DNA of 64,000 nucleotides from Oscillibacter sp. 1-3 (lineage in GTDB: Bacteria; Bacillota; Clostridia; Oscillospirales; Oscillospiraceae): positions 333,604 through 397,603 of the forward strand of contig NZ_KE159709.1 of NCBI RefSeq assembly GCF_000403435.2, given 5' to 3'. Below are positions 16,272 to 23,619 of the stretch, one piece after another (the first letter of the stretch is position 1; each line of letters opens with the position of its first letter). The notes beneath the pieces were generated by a model that was not told the DNA's origin, made no database searches, and saw only the letters and a list, made by a program, of their open reading frames with translations. A program made the translations under genes and the position numbers.

Positions 16272-17184
16272 TTACGACATTTGTTCCGTTGACTTCACCC
16301 GTTCGCTTCCTCCGCCGCTGAAAGACGACCCGGAGATCAACGCGCTGGGCCGGGCCATAGCGGAGCAATTACAGATCACCGCAAAGCAAATCCGGCAAAA
16401 TATCATTTACGCCCGCATTGACGAACTGGACGAACAGACCCTTGATATTCTGGCCTATGACTTACACGTTGACTGGTACGACCATTCATACCCGATAGAG
16501 GTAAAACGGCAGACAATCAAGGACAGCGTGAAGATTCACCGGCGGCTGGGGACAAAATACGCCGTCGAAACCGCGCTGGGGGCCGTATTCCCCGGAACAA
16601 AGGTTGAAGAATGGTTTGAGTACGGCGGCGACCCGTACACGTTCCGGGTCATTATCAACGCCACAGAAAACGGCGTAACCGCGGCACAGCAAGCGGCGGT
16701 TTTGGAGCGGGTCATATTCTATAAAAATTTGCGGTCCCATTTGGAAGCTGTACGGTTCAAGATGGAGAAAAAAACGACGGTTCATGTCGGCGGAATTCAC
16801 TCTATCGGAACCCGGCTGGAGGTATGGCCTTATCTTGCGGAGAACATCGAAACGAGCGGGACAATCCTTGTCGGCGGCGCGCTGACCCTTGCGCGGCGGC
16901 TTGAAATCCGCCCGTTCCTGACCCGGAACATGACGGCGGAAGCGCGGTCCCTGATCGGCGGTTATACGCAGTACGCCCGGCGGCTGGAGATCAGGCCGAA
17001 GCTGGTTGAATCCGTCGCGGCAAACGGGAAAACCCTGATCGGCGCATACACACAGGGCGCACAGAGAATCGAGGTCGAACCGTTCGTAATTAACCATTTG
17101 ACCGCGGGTGCGGGGGTGCTGACCGGCGCATATACCCGGCATTTGTGGAAACTGGAAATTCAACCATTCAGAAAAGAGGGGTAA
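16264..17184 (+). CDS. tail protein I with C-terminal 28-residue repeats
   Basis: About 306 aa. The first 170 residues match the P2 I family (NDYDICSVDFTRSLPP, LDILAYDLHVDWYDHSYP, KRQTIKDSVKIHRRLGTKYA). The last 130 residues are an addition: four 28-residue repeats, each with an RLEIRP-like motif followed by LIGGYT-like residues. The GTG start at 16264 follows GGGGGTGCGG and overlaps the J stop. The repeats may form a beta-solenoid connecting baseplate and fibre; this is inference. Confidence 0.85.
   Translation: MNDYDICSVDFTRSLPPPLKDDPEINALGRAIAEQLQITAKQIRQNIIYARIDELDEQTLDILAYDLHVDWYDHSYPIEVKRQTIKDSVKIHRRLGTKYAVETALGAVFPGTKVEEWFEYGGDPYTFRVIINATENGVTAAQQAAVLERVIFYKNLRSHLEAVRFKMEKKTTVHVGGIHSIGTRLEVWPYLAENIETSGTILVGGALTLARRLEIRPFLTRNMTAEARSLIGGYTQYARRLEIRPKLVESVAANGKTLIGAYTQGAQRIEVEPFVINHLTAGAGVLTGAYTRHLWKLEIQPFRKEG
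16801..17170 (+). repeat. 84-bp (28-codon) degenerate tandem repeats inside gene I
   Basis: Encoded units begin at RLEVWPYL, RLEIRPFL, RLEIRPKL, RIEVEPFV and a final KLEIQPF, spaced exactly 28 residues apart. Unit ends share the pattern L-(V/I/T)-G-(G/A)-(A/Y). The DNA copies are diverged, so this is an old protein-level repeat. Confidence 0.8.
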
Positions 17185-17187
17185 AAA

Positions 17188-18066
17188 ATGCCTGATGAAA
17201 AGAAATTCGGAACCATTGTAACCGACCTTGGAACATTCCTGATTCGGGACGCGGTGCTGGAGGGGAAGCAAATCAATTTGACGACCCTTGCGGTGGGCGA
17301 CGGCGGCGGCTACTACTACCAGCCCACGGCGGACATGACGGAATTGAAGAATGAGCGGTGGAGCGGGAAAGTCAACAGCGTAACCGTCAACCCGGATTCC
17401 CCGAACATCATTGACGTTCTGGCGGTGATCCCGTCGGACGTAGGCGGCTGGACTATCCGGGAAATGTGCGTAAAGGACGAAGAGGGAAACATGATTGCCG
17501 TTTGCAATACCCCGGACACGGAAAAGGTTATCATTACCAGCGGCGCGGCGGGAGAAATCGAAATGCTTATGCACATTGAGATTTCCAACACCGGCGCAAT
17601 TACCTTTATCGTGGACCCTTACGCGATCACCGCGACGAAAAAGGATTTGCGGGAACACGATGAATCGCAGACGGCCCACAAGACCGCGTTTGACAAAAAG
17701 GCCGATTTAACCGACCTGAACAATCACGTCAACAACAGCGATATTCACGTAAGCCACGCAAATATGGAGAATATCAACACCGCTATTTCCGGCCTGATTG
17801 AACATAAAGAAGATACCGACGTACACATTACACCGGCAGACCGGGAAGCGTGGGCCGCGGGCGCGGCACAGGCGGCACAGGCGGCGGCGGACGCGGCGGC
17901 GGCGCTTGCCACGGTTGCAAGCCTTGAAAGCCGGGTTGCCCGCGTGGAGGACGGTATTTTTAACAATATCACCGGCAATCCGTATCTTGTGTCCTTTGAT
18001 TCTCTGGACGGAATCGTTCTGACGAAGGGCATTTGGAACGCGGACAGGAAGCGGATTGAATGTTGA
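17188..18066 (+). CDS. phage tail fibre protein (gpH N-terminal domain type)
   Basis: 292 aa. The N-terminal 150 residues match the baseplate-attaching tail-fibre domain (KKFGTIVTDLGTFLIRDAVLEG, SDVGGWTIREMCVKDEEGNMIAV). Next are a His/Asn-rich shaft segment with NHVNNSDIHVS and EHKEDTDVHIT repeats, an Ala-rich coiled coil (AAQAAQAAADAAAALATVASLESRV) and a short tip. It is shorter than most fibres, and the receptor-contacting part may be supplied by the DGR target protein downstream (inference). It overlaps the next gene by 7 bp. Confidence 0.85.
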   Translation: MPDEKKFGTIVTDLGTFLIRDAVLEGKQINLTTLAVGDGGGYYYQPTADMTELKNERWSGKVNSVTVNPDSPNIIDVLAVIPSDVGGWTIREMCVKDEEGNMIAVCNTPDTEKVIITSGAAGEIEMLMHIEISNTGAITFIVDPYAITATKKDLREHDESQTAHKTAFDKKADLTDLNNHVNNSDIHVSHANMENINTAISGLIEHKEDTDVHITPADREAWAAGAAQAAQAAADAAAALATVASLESRVARVEDGIFNNITGNPYLVSFDSLDGIVLTKGIWNADRKRIEC

Positions 18067-18332
18067 CGGAATACGCGTGTACCCGGCGGGAATTATCCTG
18101 CCTGATCGGGAACCTGTTTACGGAAATAGAACCGCCTTGCGAACGGTGCGGGGCCGCTGACGTGCTGACGATCAGCGGGACCACCTACACCGGGAGCCGG
18201 GCGGTTCTTACCGTTACCGAACACGGGTTCACGTGGGAGGGCGACCCGGCGGAGGTTGAAGAAATCCGCGAAAGGCGGTGCTTACAATGGGGAATCCGCC
18301 CCGGAACGGGGAGCAAAACGAATTTATTTTAA
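18060..18332 (+). CDS. hypothetical phage protein before avd
   Basis: 90 aa, no family recognised. It contains three Cys residues (CTRRELSCL, PPCERCG), a threonine-rich middle and an acidic-basic end (EVEEIRERR). It is tightly packed: it begins inside the tail-fibre stop region and overlaps the avd start by 46 bp, which argues that it is translated. It could be a small fibre-assembly or attachment factor. Confidence 0.6.
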   Translation: MLTEYACTRRELSCLIGNLFTEIEPPCERCGAADVLTISGTTYTGSRAVLTVTEHGFTWEGDPAEVEEIRERRCLQWGIRPGTGSKTNLF

Positions 18333-18715
18333 TCACAAAGGCGAAAGATTTAGTCAAGCACACGTTTTTAATGACGAATGACCGGCGATTTCCGAAAAAG
18401 TATCGGTTTACCGTCGTGAATCGCCTGCAAGACCTTGTGATTGATATTTTCCAGCACATACAGGAAGCGAACGAACTTGATCTATCCGACCCGCAGGAAT
18501 TCAGGGAACGACGGTACGAACAGAAAAAGGCGCTTACAAAGTGTAAAACGGTTCTGTTTCTGATTGAAATTTCCTTTGAAAACAACCTGATTTCAAAAGC
18601 GCAATGCGAAGCATGGACAAATTACGTCGTCGAAGTAAAGCGGATGGCGGCAAGCTGGCGGAAGAAAGATCGGGAGCGGGTCACAACACAACGGAGAAGC
18701 GCGCCGCCCTACTAA
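18287..18715 (+). CDS. avd: DGR accessory variability determinant (four-helix bundle, Avd)
   Basis: 142 aa, almost fully helical and basic, matching the four-helix-bundle Avd family that binds the DGR reverse transcriptase and the template RNA. Visible segments: LVKHTFLMTNDRRFPKKYRFTVVNRLQDLVIDIF, then FRERRYEQKKALTKCKTVLFLIEISFE, NNLISKAQCEAWTNYVVEVKRMAASW. The ATG at 18287 follows AAAGGCGGTG. The template repeat begins 34 bp after the stop, the same avd-TR order as in Bordetella phage BPP-1. Confidence 0.9.
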   Translation: MGNPPRNGEQNEFILITKAKDLVKHTFLMTNDRRFPKKYRFTVVNRLQDLVIDIFQHIQEANELDLSDPQEFRERRYEQKKALTKCKTVLFLIEISFENNLISKAQCEAWTNYVVEVKRMAASWRKKDRERVTTQRRSAPPY

Positions 18716-18732
18716 CGGGGCGGCGCTTTTCT
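18701..18732 (+). terminator. GC-rich hairpin with T-run between avd and the template repeat
   Basis: A 9-bp stem (GCGCCGCCC / GGGCGGCGC) with an 8-nt loop that contains the avd stop codon, followed by TTTTCTT. It has the form of an intrinsic terminator but sits 17 bp before the DGR template, so it might instead bound or protect the 5' end of the template RNA. Confidence 0.6.
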
Positions 18733-18748
18733 TGGGGTATGCCTTGTA

Positions 18749-18843
18749 GCGTCGAATTCGTACAACGTCCGCAACGTCAATTCCTCCGGCGCGATGAACT
18801 GGAACAACGCGTACAACGGCAACAGGGGCGCGCGCCCGCTTTG
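18749..18843 (+). repeat. DGR template repeat (TR)
   Basis: 95 bp, same length and orientation as the variable repeat at 20865..20959. The two differ at 10 positions, every one an adenine in this copy (22 adenines in all). The last 19 bp contain no adenine and are identical in both copies, as expected for the region that starts mutagenic homing. It is read as RNA and copied by the reverse transcriptase with adenine-specific errors (family knowledge). It lies between avd and the reverse-transcriptase gene. Confidence 0.96.
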
Positions 18844-19083
18844 GTGGAACACCGCGAACGAGTAAGCCGCAGGGCCGAAAGCAGAGGACCACTATCAAAG
18901 GAAGGTATATCCCGCCGCCGCGGTGAGAGAGCGGGGGTAAATACAAGATTGGTGAAGCAAGGCCCACGGGAACCGGCTTCCGCCACGCGGCGGGCGCGCC
19001 GCGTGGTCCGATGATGAAGCGTTGTCATGGCGCATTGCGCCCGCCGCAACGCTGATTCTATACACGGCAAGGAGTTTCCATTT
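18844..19083 (+). ncRNA. structured spacer between template repeat and RT gene
   Basis: 240 bp with no convincing gene. In DGRs this spacer is part of the template RNA and is needed for priming of cDNA synthesis. It contains a perfect 10-bp hairpin at 18983..19006 (CCACGCGGCG, loop GGCG, CGCCGCGTGG). The exact RNA ends are not visible. Confidence 0.55.
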
Positions 19084-20202
19084 ATGGAGCAAATGAGCGA
19101 TTTTCAAAGGGTGTACGATTTCGGGAACCTTTACGCGGCGTTCCTGAAAGCCCGCAAGGGAAAGCGCGGGAAACCCAGCGTTGCAAAGTTTGAAGCGAAT
19201 TTGCTGGAGGCCCTTTCCCTTTTATCTGAATTGCTGAAAACCAAAACATACACCATGTCGGAATATTTCGTTTTCAAGGTGTATGAGCCGAAAGAACGCG
19301 TTGTAATGACAAACGCGTTCAAAGACAAGGTTGTTCAGCACTCTTTATGTGACAATGTTTTAGAACCCGCGTTTGCAAGCAGTTTCATTCGTGACAATTA
19401 CGCTTCACAACGCGGGCGCGGGACCCATGACGGGCTTTACCGTTTGGAAAGCTTCATGCGGTCCTATTACTTTTCCAGAAAAGCACAGGCGGAGCAGGAA
19501 AGCCGGGAGGAGGGGTTGCCGCGGCTTTCGCCCGCCGAATACGCCGACGGATGGGTTTTGAAATGCGACATTTCAAAATATTTCTATTCGATTCGGCACG
19601 ACCCATTAAAAAAGATGGTCTGGCGGTTCATAAAGGACCCGGACGTTTTGTGGCTGATCGACTTAATCATTGACAGCACGCCGGACCCCGGAATTCATAT
19701 CGGGAACCAAACTTCACAATGGTTCGCGGTTATGTATCTGTCCGGGTTAGATCACTTCATCAAAGAAAAGCTAAAAATCAAGTGTTACGGGCGCTACATG
19801 GACGATTTCTTTTTGATACATGAGGACAAAGCATACTTGCAGTATTGCCGGAAAGAGATTGAAAAGTATGTTGCCGGGCTGGGGCTTTCTTTGAACAAGA
19901 AAACGAACATTTTCCCGTTGCGGAACGGTATTGATTTCCTTGGATTCCATACATATTTGACCGAAACGGGCAAGGTGATTCGGAAAGTTAGGAGGTCAAG
20001 CAAGAGCAATGAACAGAAAAAGTTAAAGAAACAACGGTATTTGCTGGATTCCGGGAAAATCACCTTGAAAAAGGTTGAACAATCTTACGGAAGCTGGCGG
20101 AGCCACGCAGAAAAAGGCAACTGTTATCACCTTATCCGGGAAATGGACGAACTTTACATGAACCTATTCCCGGAAATCTATTCAAAGGAGAGTGCGGCAT
20201 AA
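19084..20202 (+). CDS. DGR reverse transcriptase
   Basis: 372 aa group-II-intron-like reverse transcriptase without maturase or endonuclease domains. Finger motifs (RVVMTNAFKDKVVQHSL), the palm strand VLKCDISKYFYSI, the DGR-type motif 4 GNQTSQW (near residue 207, with the SQ diagnostic of DGR enzymes), catalytic YMDD at residues 238-241, and GIDFLGFHTY (motif 6/7) are all present. It copies the template RNA with errors at adenines. The start at 19084 follows CAAGGAG. The stop overlaps the target gene start (TAATG). Confidence 0.96.
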   Translation: MEQMSDFQRVYDFGNLYAAFLKARKGKRGKPSVAKFEANLLEALSLLSELLKTKTYTMSEYFVFKVYEPKERVVMTNAFKDKVVQHSLCDNVLEPAFASSFIRDNYASQRGRGTHDGLYRLESFMRSYYFSRKAQAEQESREEGLPRLSPAEYADGWVLKCDISKYFYSIRHDPLKKMVWRFIKDPDVLWLIDLIIDSTPDPGIHIGNQTSQWFAVMYLSGLDHFIKEKLKIKCYGRYMDDFFLIHEDKAYLQYCRKEIEKYVAGLGLSLNKKTNIFPLRNGIDFLGFHTYLTETGKVIRKVRRSSKSNEQKKLKKQRYLLDSGKITLKKVEQSYGSWRSHAEKGNCYHLIREMDELYMNLFPEIYSKESAA

Positions 20203-21920
20203 TGGCACAAGCACTTAGCACGCTGGCCGTCGGCGCGCTTGTCAAGGACACCGGCACGCTTTACAACGGCAAACCGATCATTTGGAAGATTGCCGACAAG
20301 AACCACGCGGGCTATCCCGCGAATTCCGTCACCCTGATTACGGAACGCATTATTTCGCTGAAATGCTTTGACGCTATCGAAGCGGGAAGCAGTGACAGCA
20401 ACCGGCGTTCTTACGGCAACAACCGCTGGATTTACTCGAATATCCGGCAATGGCTGAACAGTCAAGCGGCGGCGGGTAAATGGTACAGCGCACAGCACAG
20501 CGCGGACGCGGCCCCCACGAATGCCAACGTATGGAGCAATTACAACGAATACGACGCGGAAGCGGGCTTTCTCGCGGGGTTCTCCGCGAATTTCCTTGCG
20601 GCCTTGCTGAACACCACGCACACCGTCGGCAAGGCAAGCGTGGACGGCGGCGGAACGGAAACTTGCGTTGACAAAATCTTTTTCATGTCCAGCACGGAAG
20701 CGGGCTTGACCGGCGACGTAACGTGCGGAAGCAAGCTGGCCTTGTTCACGAACGACGCTTCCCGGCAGGCAAAGCCGACGGCGGAATGTGTATCGAAAAG
20801 CGAGTACACGAACAGCAGTTTCAACGTCAATTCGGCGTGGTATTATTGGCTTTGCGACGCTTACGCGTCGAATTCGTCCGACGTCCGCGGCGTCAATTCC
20901 TCCGGCGCGTTGAACTGGAACTACGCGTACGGCGGCAGCGGGGGCGCGCGCCCGCTTTGTAATCTAAAATCTGAAATCTTGGTATCTGATAACCCGGATT
21001 CTGACGGCGCATATACAATCATCTGGAATCGTGCGCCGTCCGCCCCCGGAAGTATCAGCGTACCGGCGCAGATTTTGAGCGGGCAGAACGTTGCGGTTAC
21101 GTGGGGAATTTCCACGGATGAAGATGGAAGCGTGTCCGGGTACATTTTGGAGCGGAAAACCAACGACGGAAGCTGGGGACAGGTTTACAAGGGAATCAAC
21201 CGGACCTATACCGATACCGCCAGCGCGACATGGCAAACCGTCGCATACCGGGTCAAGGCATACGACAACAACGGCGCGGAATCCGCATACACCACCAGCC
21301 CGGCGCGGGCCGTTACCCACAATACGCCGCCCACGATCAGCGGGGCGAATACGAACCTTGGAGAGAAAACCGGGGCGTTTTCGCAGGCGTACACCGTCAC
21401 CGATCAGGACAGCGGGCAAACGCTGACCGTAACGGAAAAAATCGACGGGACCGTAAAGCGGACCTATACCGCCACAAGCGGCAAAGAATATTCGTTCAGC
21501 CTGACGGCGGCGGAATGGGTGAAGCTTGCTAACGGGTCCCACACGCTGACGATCACCGCAGACGACGGGACCGGCGGGACCGCTGACCGGACATACACGT
21601 TCAGCAAGAACGTTTCGGAAATCGAATTTCAGCTTGCGACCCCGCTTGCGACCGACGACGCGGTTACAAAGGCGATCATGAGCGTTGCCCGGCAGATTCC
21701 CGCAGGGGCCGAATTTACCGTTGAAGCCTGCAACAACGGCAACGACGCTTCCCCCACGTGGGAGGACGTGACGCAGGCCGTCAACAGCGGAAGCAAATTC
21801 TTTTTCAGCAACACCACAAAGACCGCCGCCGAATGGGGCTTTAACTTCCGTATCAAGGTAAAGCGGAACGAGGCCGTCGGCGACTGTTTTATTTCGTCGG
21901 TAGGGGGGAACTTTGAATGA
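20202..21920 (+). CDS. DGR-diversified adhesin, DUF6273/C-type-lectin-like with Ig-like domains
   Basis: 572 aa. Residues 1-260 form a C-type-lectin-like, DUF6273-type domain (NNRWIYSNIRQWLNSQ, WYYWLCDAYASN). The variable repeat covers residues 222-253 at the end of this domain. Residues about 280-370 are fibronectin-III-like (VTWGISTDEDGSVSGYILER), and about 370-470 Ig/Big-like (TVTDQDSGQTLTVTEKIDG); the last 100 residues are unassigned. Probably a receptor-binding tail protein. Having the variable region mid-protein, not at the C-terminus, is notable. It directly follows the RT gene. Confidence 0.9.
   Translation: MAQALSTLAVGALVKDTGTLYNGKPIIWKIADKNHAGYPANSVTLITERIISLKCFDAIEAGSSDSNRRSYGNNRWIYSNIRQWLNSQAAAGKWYSAQHSADAAPTNANVWSNYNEYDAEAGFLAGFSANFLAALLNTTHTVGKASVDGGGTETCVDKIFFMSSTEAGLTGDVTCGSKLALFTNDASRQAKPTAECVSKSEYTNSSFNVNSAWYYWLCDAYASNSSDVRGVNSSGALNWNYAYGGSGGARPLCNLKSEILVSDNPDSDGAYTIIWNRAPSAPGSISVPAQILSGQNVAVTWGISTDEDGSVSGYILERKTNDGSWGQVYKGINRTYTDTASATWQTVAYRVKAYDNNGAESAYTTSPARAVTHNTPPTISGANTNLGEKTGAFSQAYTVTDQDSGQTLTVTEKIDGTVKRTYTATSGKEYSFSLTAAEWVKLANGSHTLTITADDGTGGTADRTYTFSKNVSEIEFQLATPLATDDAVTKAIMSVARQIPAGAEFTVEACNNGNDASPTWEDVTQAVNSGSKFFFSNTTKTAAEWGFNFRIKVKRNEAVGDCFISSVGGNFE
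20865..20959 (+). repeat. DGR variable repeat (VR)
   Basis: 95 bp in frame with the target gene. Compared with the template it carries 10 changes: seven A to G, two A to T, one A to C, and none at G, C or T. They alter eight codons (Y to S, N to D, N to G, M to L, N to Y, N to G, N to S, R to G). The 3' end includes the palindrome GGGCGCGCGCCC shared with the template. Confidence 0.96.
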
Positions 21921-22405
21921 TTCAGCACAGAGAGGACAGTATCCGGGGAATGCGGCTGGAGCGGCTGGGAATCCAGCCGCCCGCCGACTGGAACGACGTT
22001 GAACAGGTCCGCGCCGTGAAGAAACAGGAGATCGGCGCGGAGTGTTCCGCGGCGATTTACGCCGGGGTTGACGTGGGCGGGTCCCATTACAGCCTGACCG
22101 AACACGACCAAACAGAACTGATGGCACAAGCGCAGACGGTAAAGGAGGGGGCCGCGGCGGTCCCTTACCACGCCGACGGGGAACTTTGCCGTATGTATCC
22201 GGCGGAGGAATTCACCGCGCTGGCGCAGGCGGCGACGGCCCACGTGTTTTATCACCGGACCTATTGCAACCATGTAAACGCGTGGATTTCGCGGGCCGAC
22301 CTTGCCGAACTGGATTCCATCAAGTACGGCGCAGAACTGCCCGCGGACCTGAAAAAGAGCATGGCGGCGATCATTGCCGCGGCGGGAGGGGGCGACGGCG
22401 CATGA
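21917..22405 (+). CDS. phage tail-associated protein, DUF4376-like
   Basis: 162 aa. The pattern GVDVGGSHYSLTEHDQTELMAQ followed by YHADGELCRMYPAEEFTALAQAA and HRTYCNHVNAWI resembles DUF4376-type tail proteins found after fibre genes. Function unknown; possibly fibre assembly. Its ATG overlaps the stop of the DGR target and its end overlaps the next gene, so it belongs to the same transcript. Confidence 0.65.
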   Translation: MIQHREDSIRGMRLERLGIQPPADWNDVEQVRAVKKQEIGAECSAAIYAGVDVGGSHYSLTEHDQTELMAQAQTVKEGAAAVPYHADGELCRMYPAEEFTALAQAATAHVFYHRTYCNHVNAWISRADLAELDSIKYGAELPADLKKSMAAIIAAAGGGDGA

Positions 22406-22878
22406 AACGCGTTTTGACCCTTTGGGCGCTTTTAGGGGCGGCTTACGTCGCCCTTGAAACCATGTTCCGCGGCTATTCCCACCCGTCCATGCTGATTGTC
22501 GGCGGGCTTTGCGGGGTCCTTGTGGGGGCAATCAATCAGCGGCCCGGATTCTTCCGCGCCCCGGTTATCGTGCAAGCGGTGATCGGGGCGCTGATCGTGC
22601 TTGCCGTGGAATTCGTTTCGGGGTGCGTCCTGAACCTTTGGCTGGGGCTGGGGGTTTGGGACTATACAAATCAGCCGGGGAACGTGCTGGGGCAGATTTG
22701 CCCGGCGTTCGGCCTTTTGTGGTTCTTTATTATGCCCTTTGCGATTTGGGCGGAGGATACGGCCAGCTGGCTGATTTGGGCGTATGAATGCGCCGTGTTC
22801 GGGAAAAGCGGGGAACCGCCTGACCCGGCCCCGTATTCCCTGAAAAGCGTGTATAAAGATTTCTTTTGCGGGAGGTAA
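22402..22878 (+). CDS. membrane protein of the putative ABC-transporter type IV (CmpB-like) family
   Basis: 158 aa with four to five hydrophobic segments and the pattern VWDYTNQPGNVLGQICPAFGLLWF, typical of the CmpB-like membrane family that is frequent in Firmicute phage lysis regions. It may act as a holin-like or superinfection factor; this is inference. The start at 22402 overlaps the previous stop (ATGA type). No other transporter parts are present. Confidence 0.7.
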   Translation: MKRVLTLWALLGAAYVALETMFRGYSHPSMLIVGGLCGVLVGAINQRPGFFRAPVIVQAVIGALIVLAVEFVSGCVLNLWLGLGVWDYTNQPGNVLGQICPAFGLLWFFIMPFAIWAEDTASWLIWAYECAVFGKSGEPPDPAPYSLKSVYKDFFCGR

Positions 22879-22884
22879 ACGACC

Positions 22885-23193
22885 ATGAACGAACTTTTGC
22901 CGGTTATCAGCGTGATTTCTACGGTTTGCGCTATCGTGTTCGGGTATGCGGCTTTTAACAGGAACAAGCACGCGGACACGGCGGACGAAGCAAAGAACGA
23001 CGCAACCGTTCTTACAGAAATTGGGTACATCAAGGCCAACACGGACGAAATCAAGGCGGAGCAAAAAGAACAGCGGCGGACGAATACGGAAATCATTTCC
23101 CGCCTGACCGCCGTTGAAGAATCCGCAAAGCAGGCCCACAAGCGGCTGGACCGTCTGGACGAAATCACGGACCACAAGAACGACCCGGATTGA
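22885..23193 (+). CDS. XhlA-like membrane-anchored lysis accessory protein
   Basis: 102 aa. One N-terminal membrane helix (LPVISVISTVCAIVFGYAAF) is followed by a long charged coiled coil (IKAEQKEQRRTNTEIISRL, EESAKQAHKRLDRLDEI). The size and topology match the haemolysin XhlA-type proteins in Bacillus phage lysis cassettes, although the order (helix first) is the reverse of classic XhlA. GGAGG lies just upstream. Confidence 0.6.
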   Translation: MNELLPVISVISTVCAIVFGYAAFNRNKHADTADEAKNDATVLTEIGYIKANTDEIKAEQKEQRRTNTEIISRLTAVEESAKQAHKRLDRLDEITDHKNDPD

Positions 23194-23210
23194 CGGAAAG
23201 GCGGTGCGGC

Positions 23211-23609
23211 ATGGGCTATCTATTCAGCGTTGCCGCCGGGCTGATCGGCGGAGTTGCCGCCGTGGTGCTGATTGAGCGGCGGCGGAGCAATAAGCGCCGC
23301 AGGACGCGGAGCCGGGCCGCGAACGCCGCAGGGGATGAAAAGAGGACCGCCGGAAAGATCGAGTTTTCAAAACTCTTTCTTTCGGCGGTCCTCTTGACCT
23401 ATTTTGCCGGGTTCGGGCTGGGCTTTTGGGCGGTGACAATCGACATTTCGCAATTAGGGGTTTTCCTTGCGTATATCGGAACGCCGACGGCGGTTGCAAT
23501 CGGCTTTTATTCGTGGAAAGCAAAGGCCGAAAACGTCGTGAAGATCAAAAAGGCAAACCCGGAAGAAACCGACGGAATCCCCGTTGACCTGAACAATATT
23601 CAGCCATAG
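23211..23609 (+). CDS. holin-like membrane protein
   Basis: 132 aa. It has an N-terminal hydrophobic helix (YLFSVAAGLIGGVAAVVLI), a very basic loop (ERRRSNKRRRTRSRAAN) and two further helices near LFLSAVLLTYFAGFGLGFWAV and VFLAYIGTPTAVAIGFYSW. Position in the lysis cassette suggests a holin or pinholin. The ATG at 23211 follows AAAGGCGGTG; a TTG at 23190 in frame has no such site. No named family was recognised. Confidence 0.6.
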   Translation: MGYLFSVAAGLIGGVAAVVLIERRRSNKRRRTRSRAANAAGDEKRTAGKIEFSKLFLSAVLLTYFAGFGLGFWAVTIDISQLGVFLAYIGTPTAVAIGFYSWKAKAENVVKIKKANPEETDGIPVDLNNIQP

Positions 23610-23619
23610 GAGGGCAACA

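Noticed and set aside
16486..17679. 397-codon minus-strand open frame
   Set aside because: It runs antisense across two well-supported tail genes and their junction; GC-rich codons leave the opposite strand open.
17188..18066. Tail fibre as a second DGR target
   Set aside because: No segment similar to the template repeat was found in it; only one variable repeat is visible in the window.
20964..22127. 387-codon minus-strand open frame opposite the DGR target
   Set aside because: Antisense to a gene with clear domains and a variable repeat; translation is Arg/Gly/Pro rich without a family.
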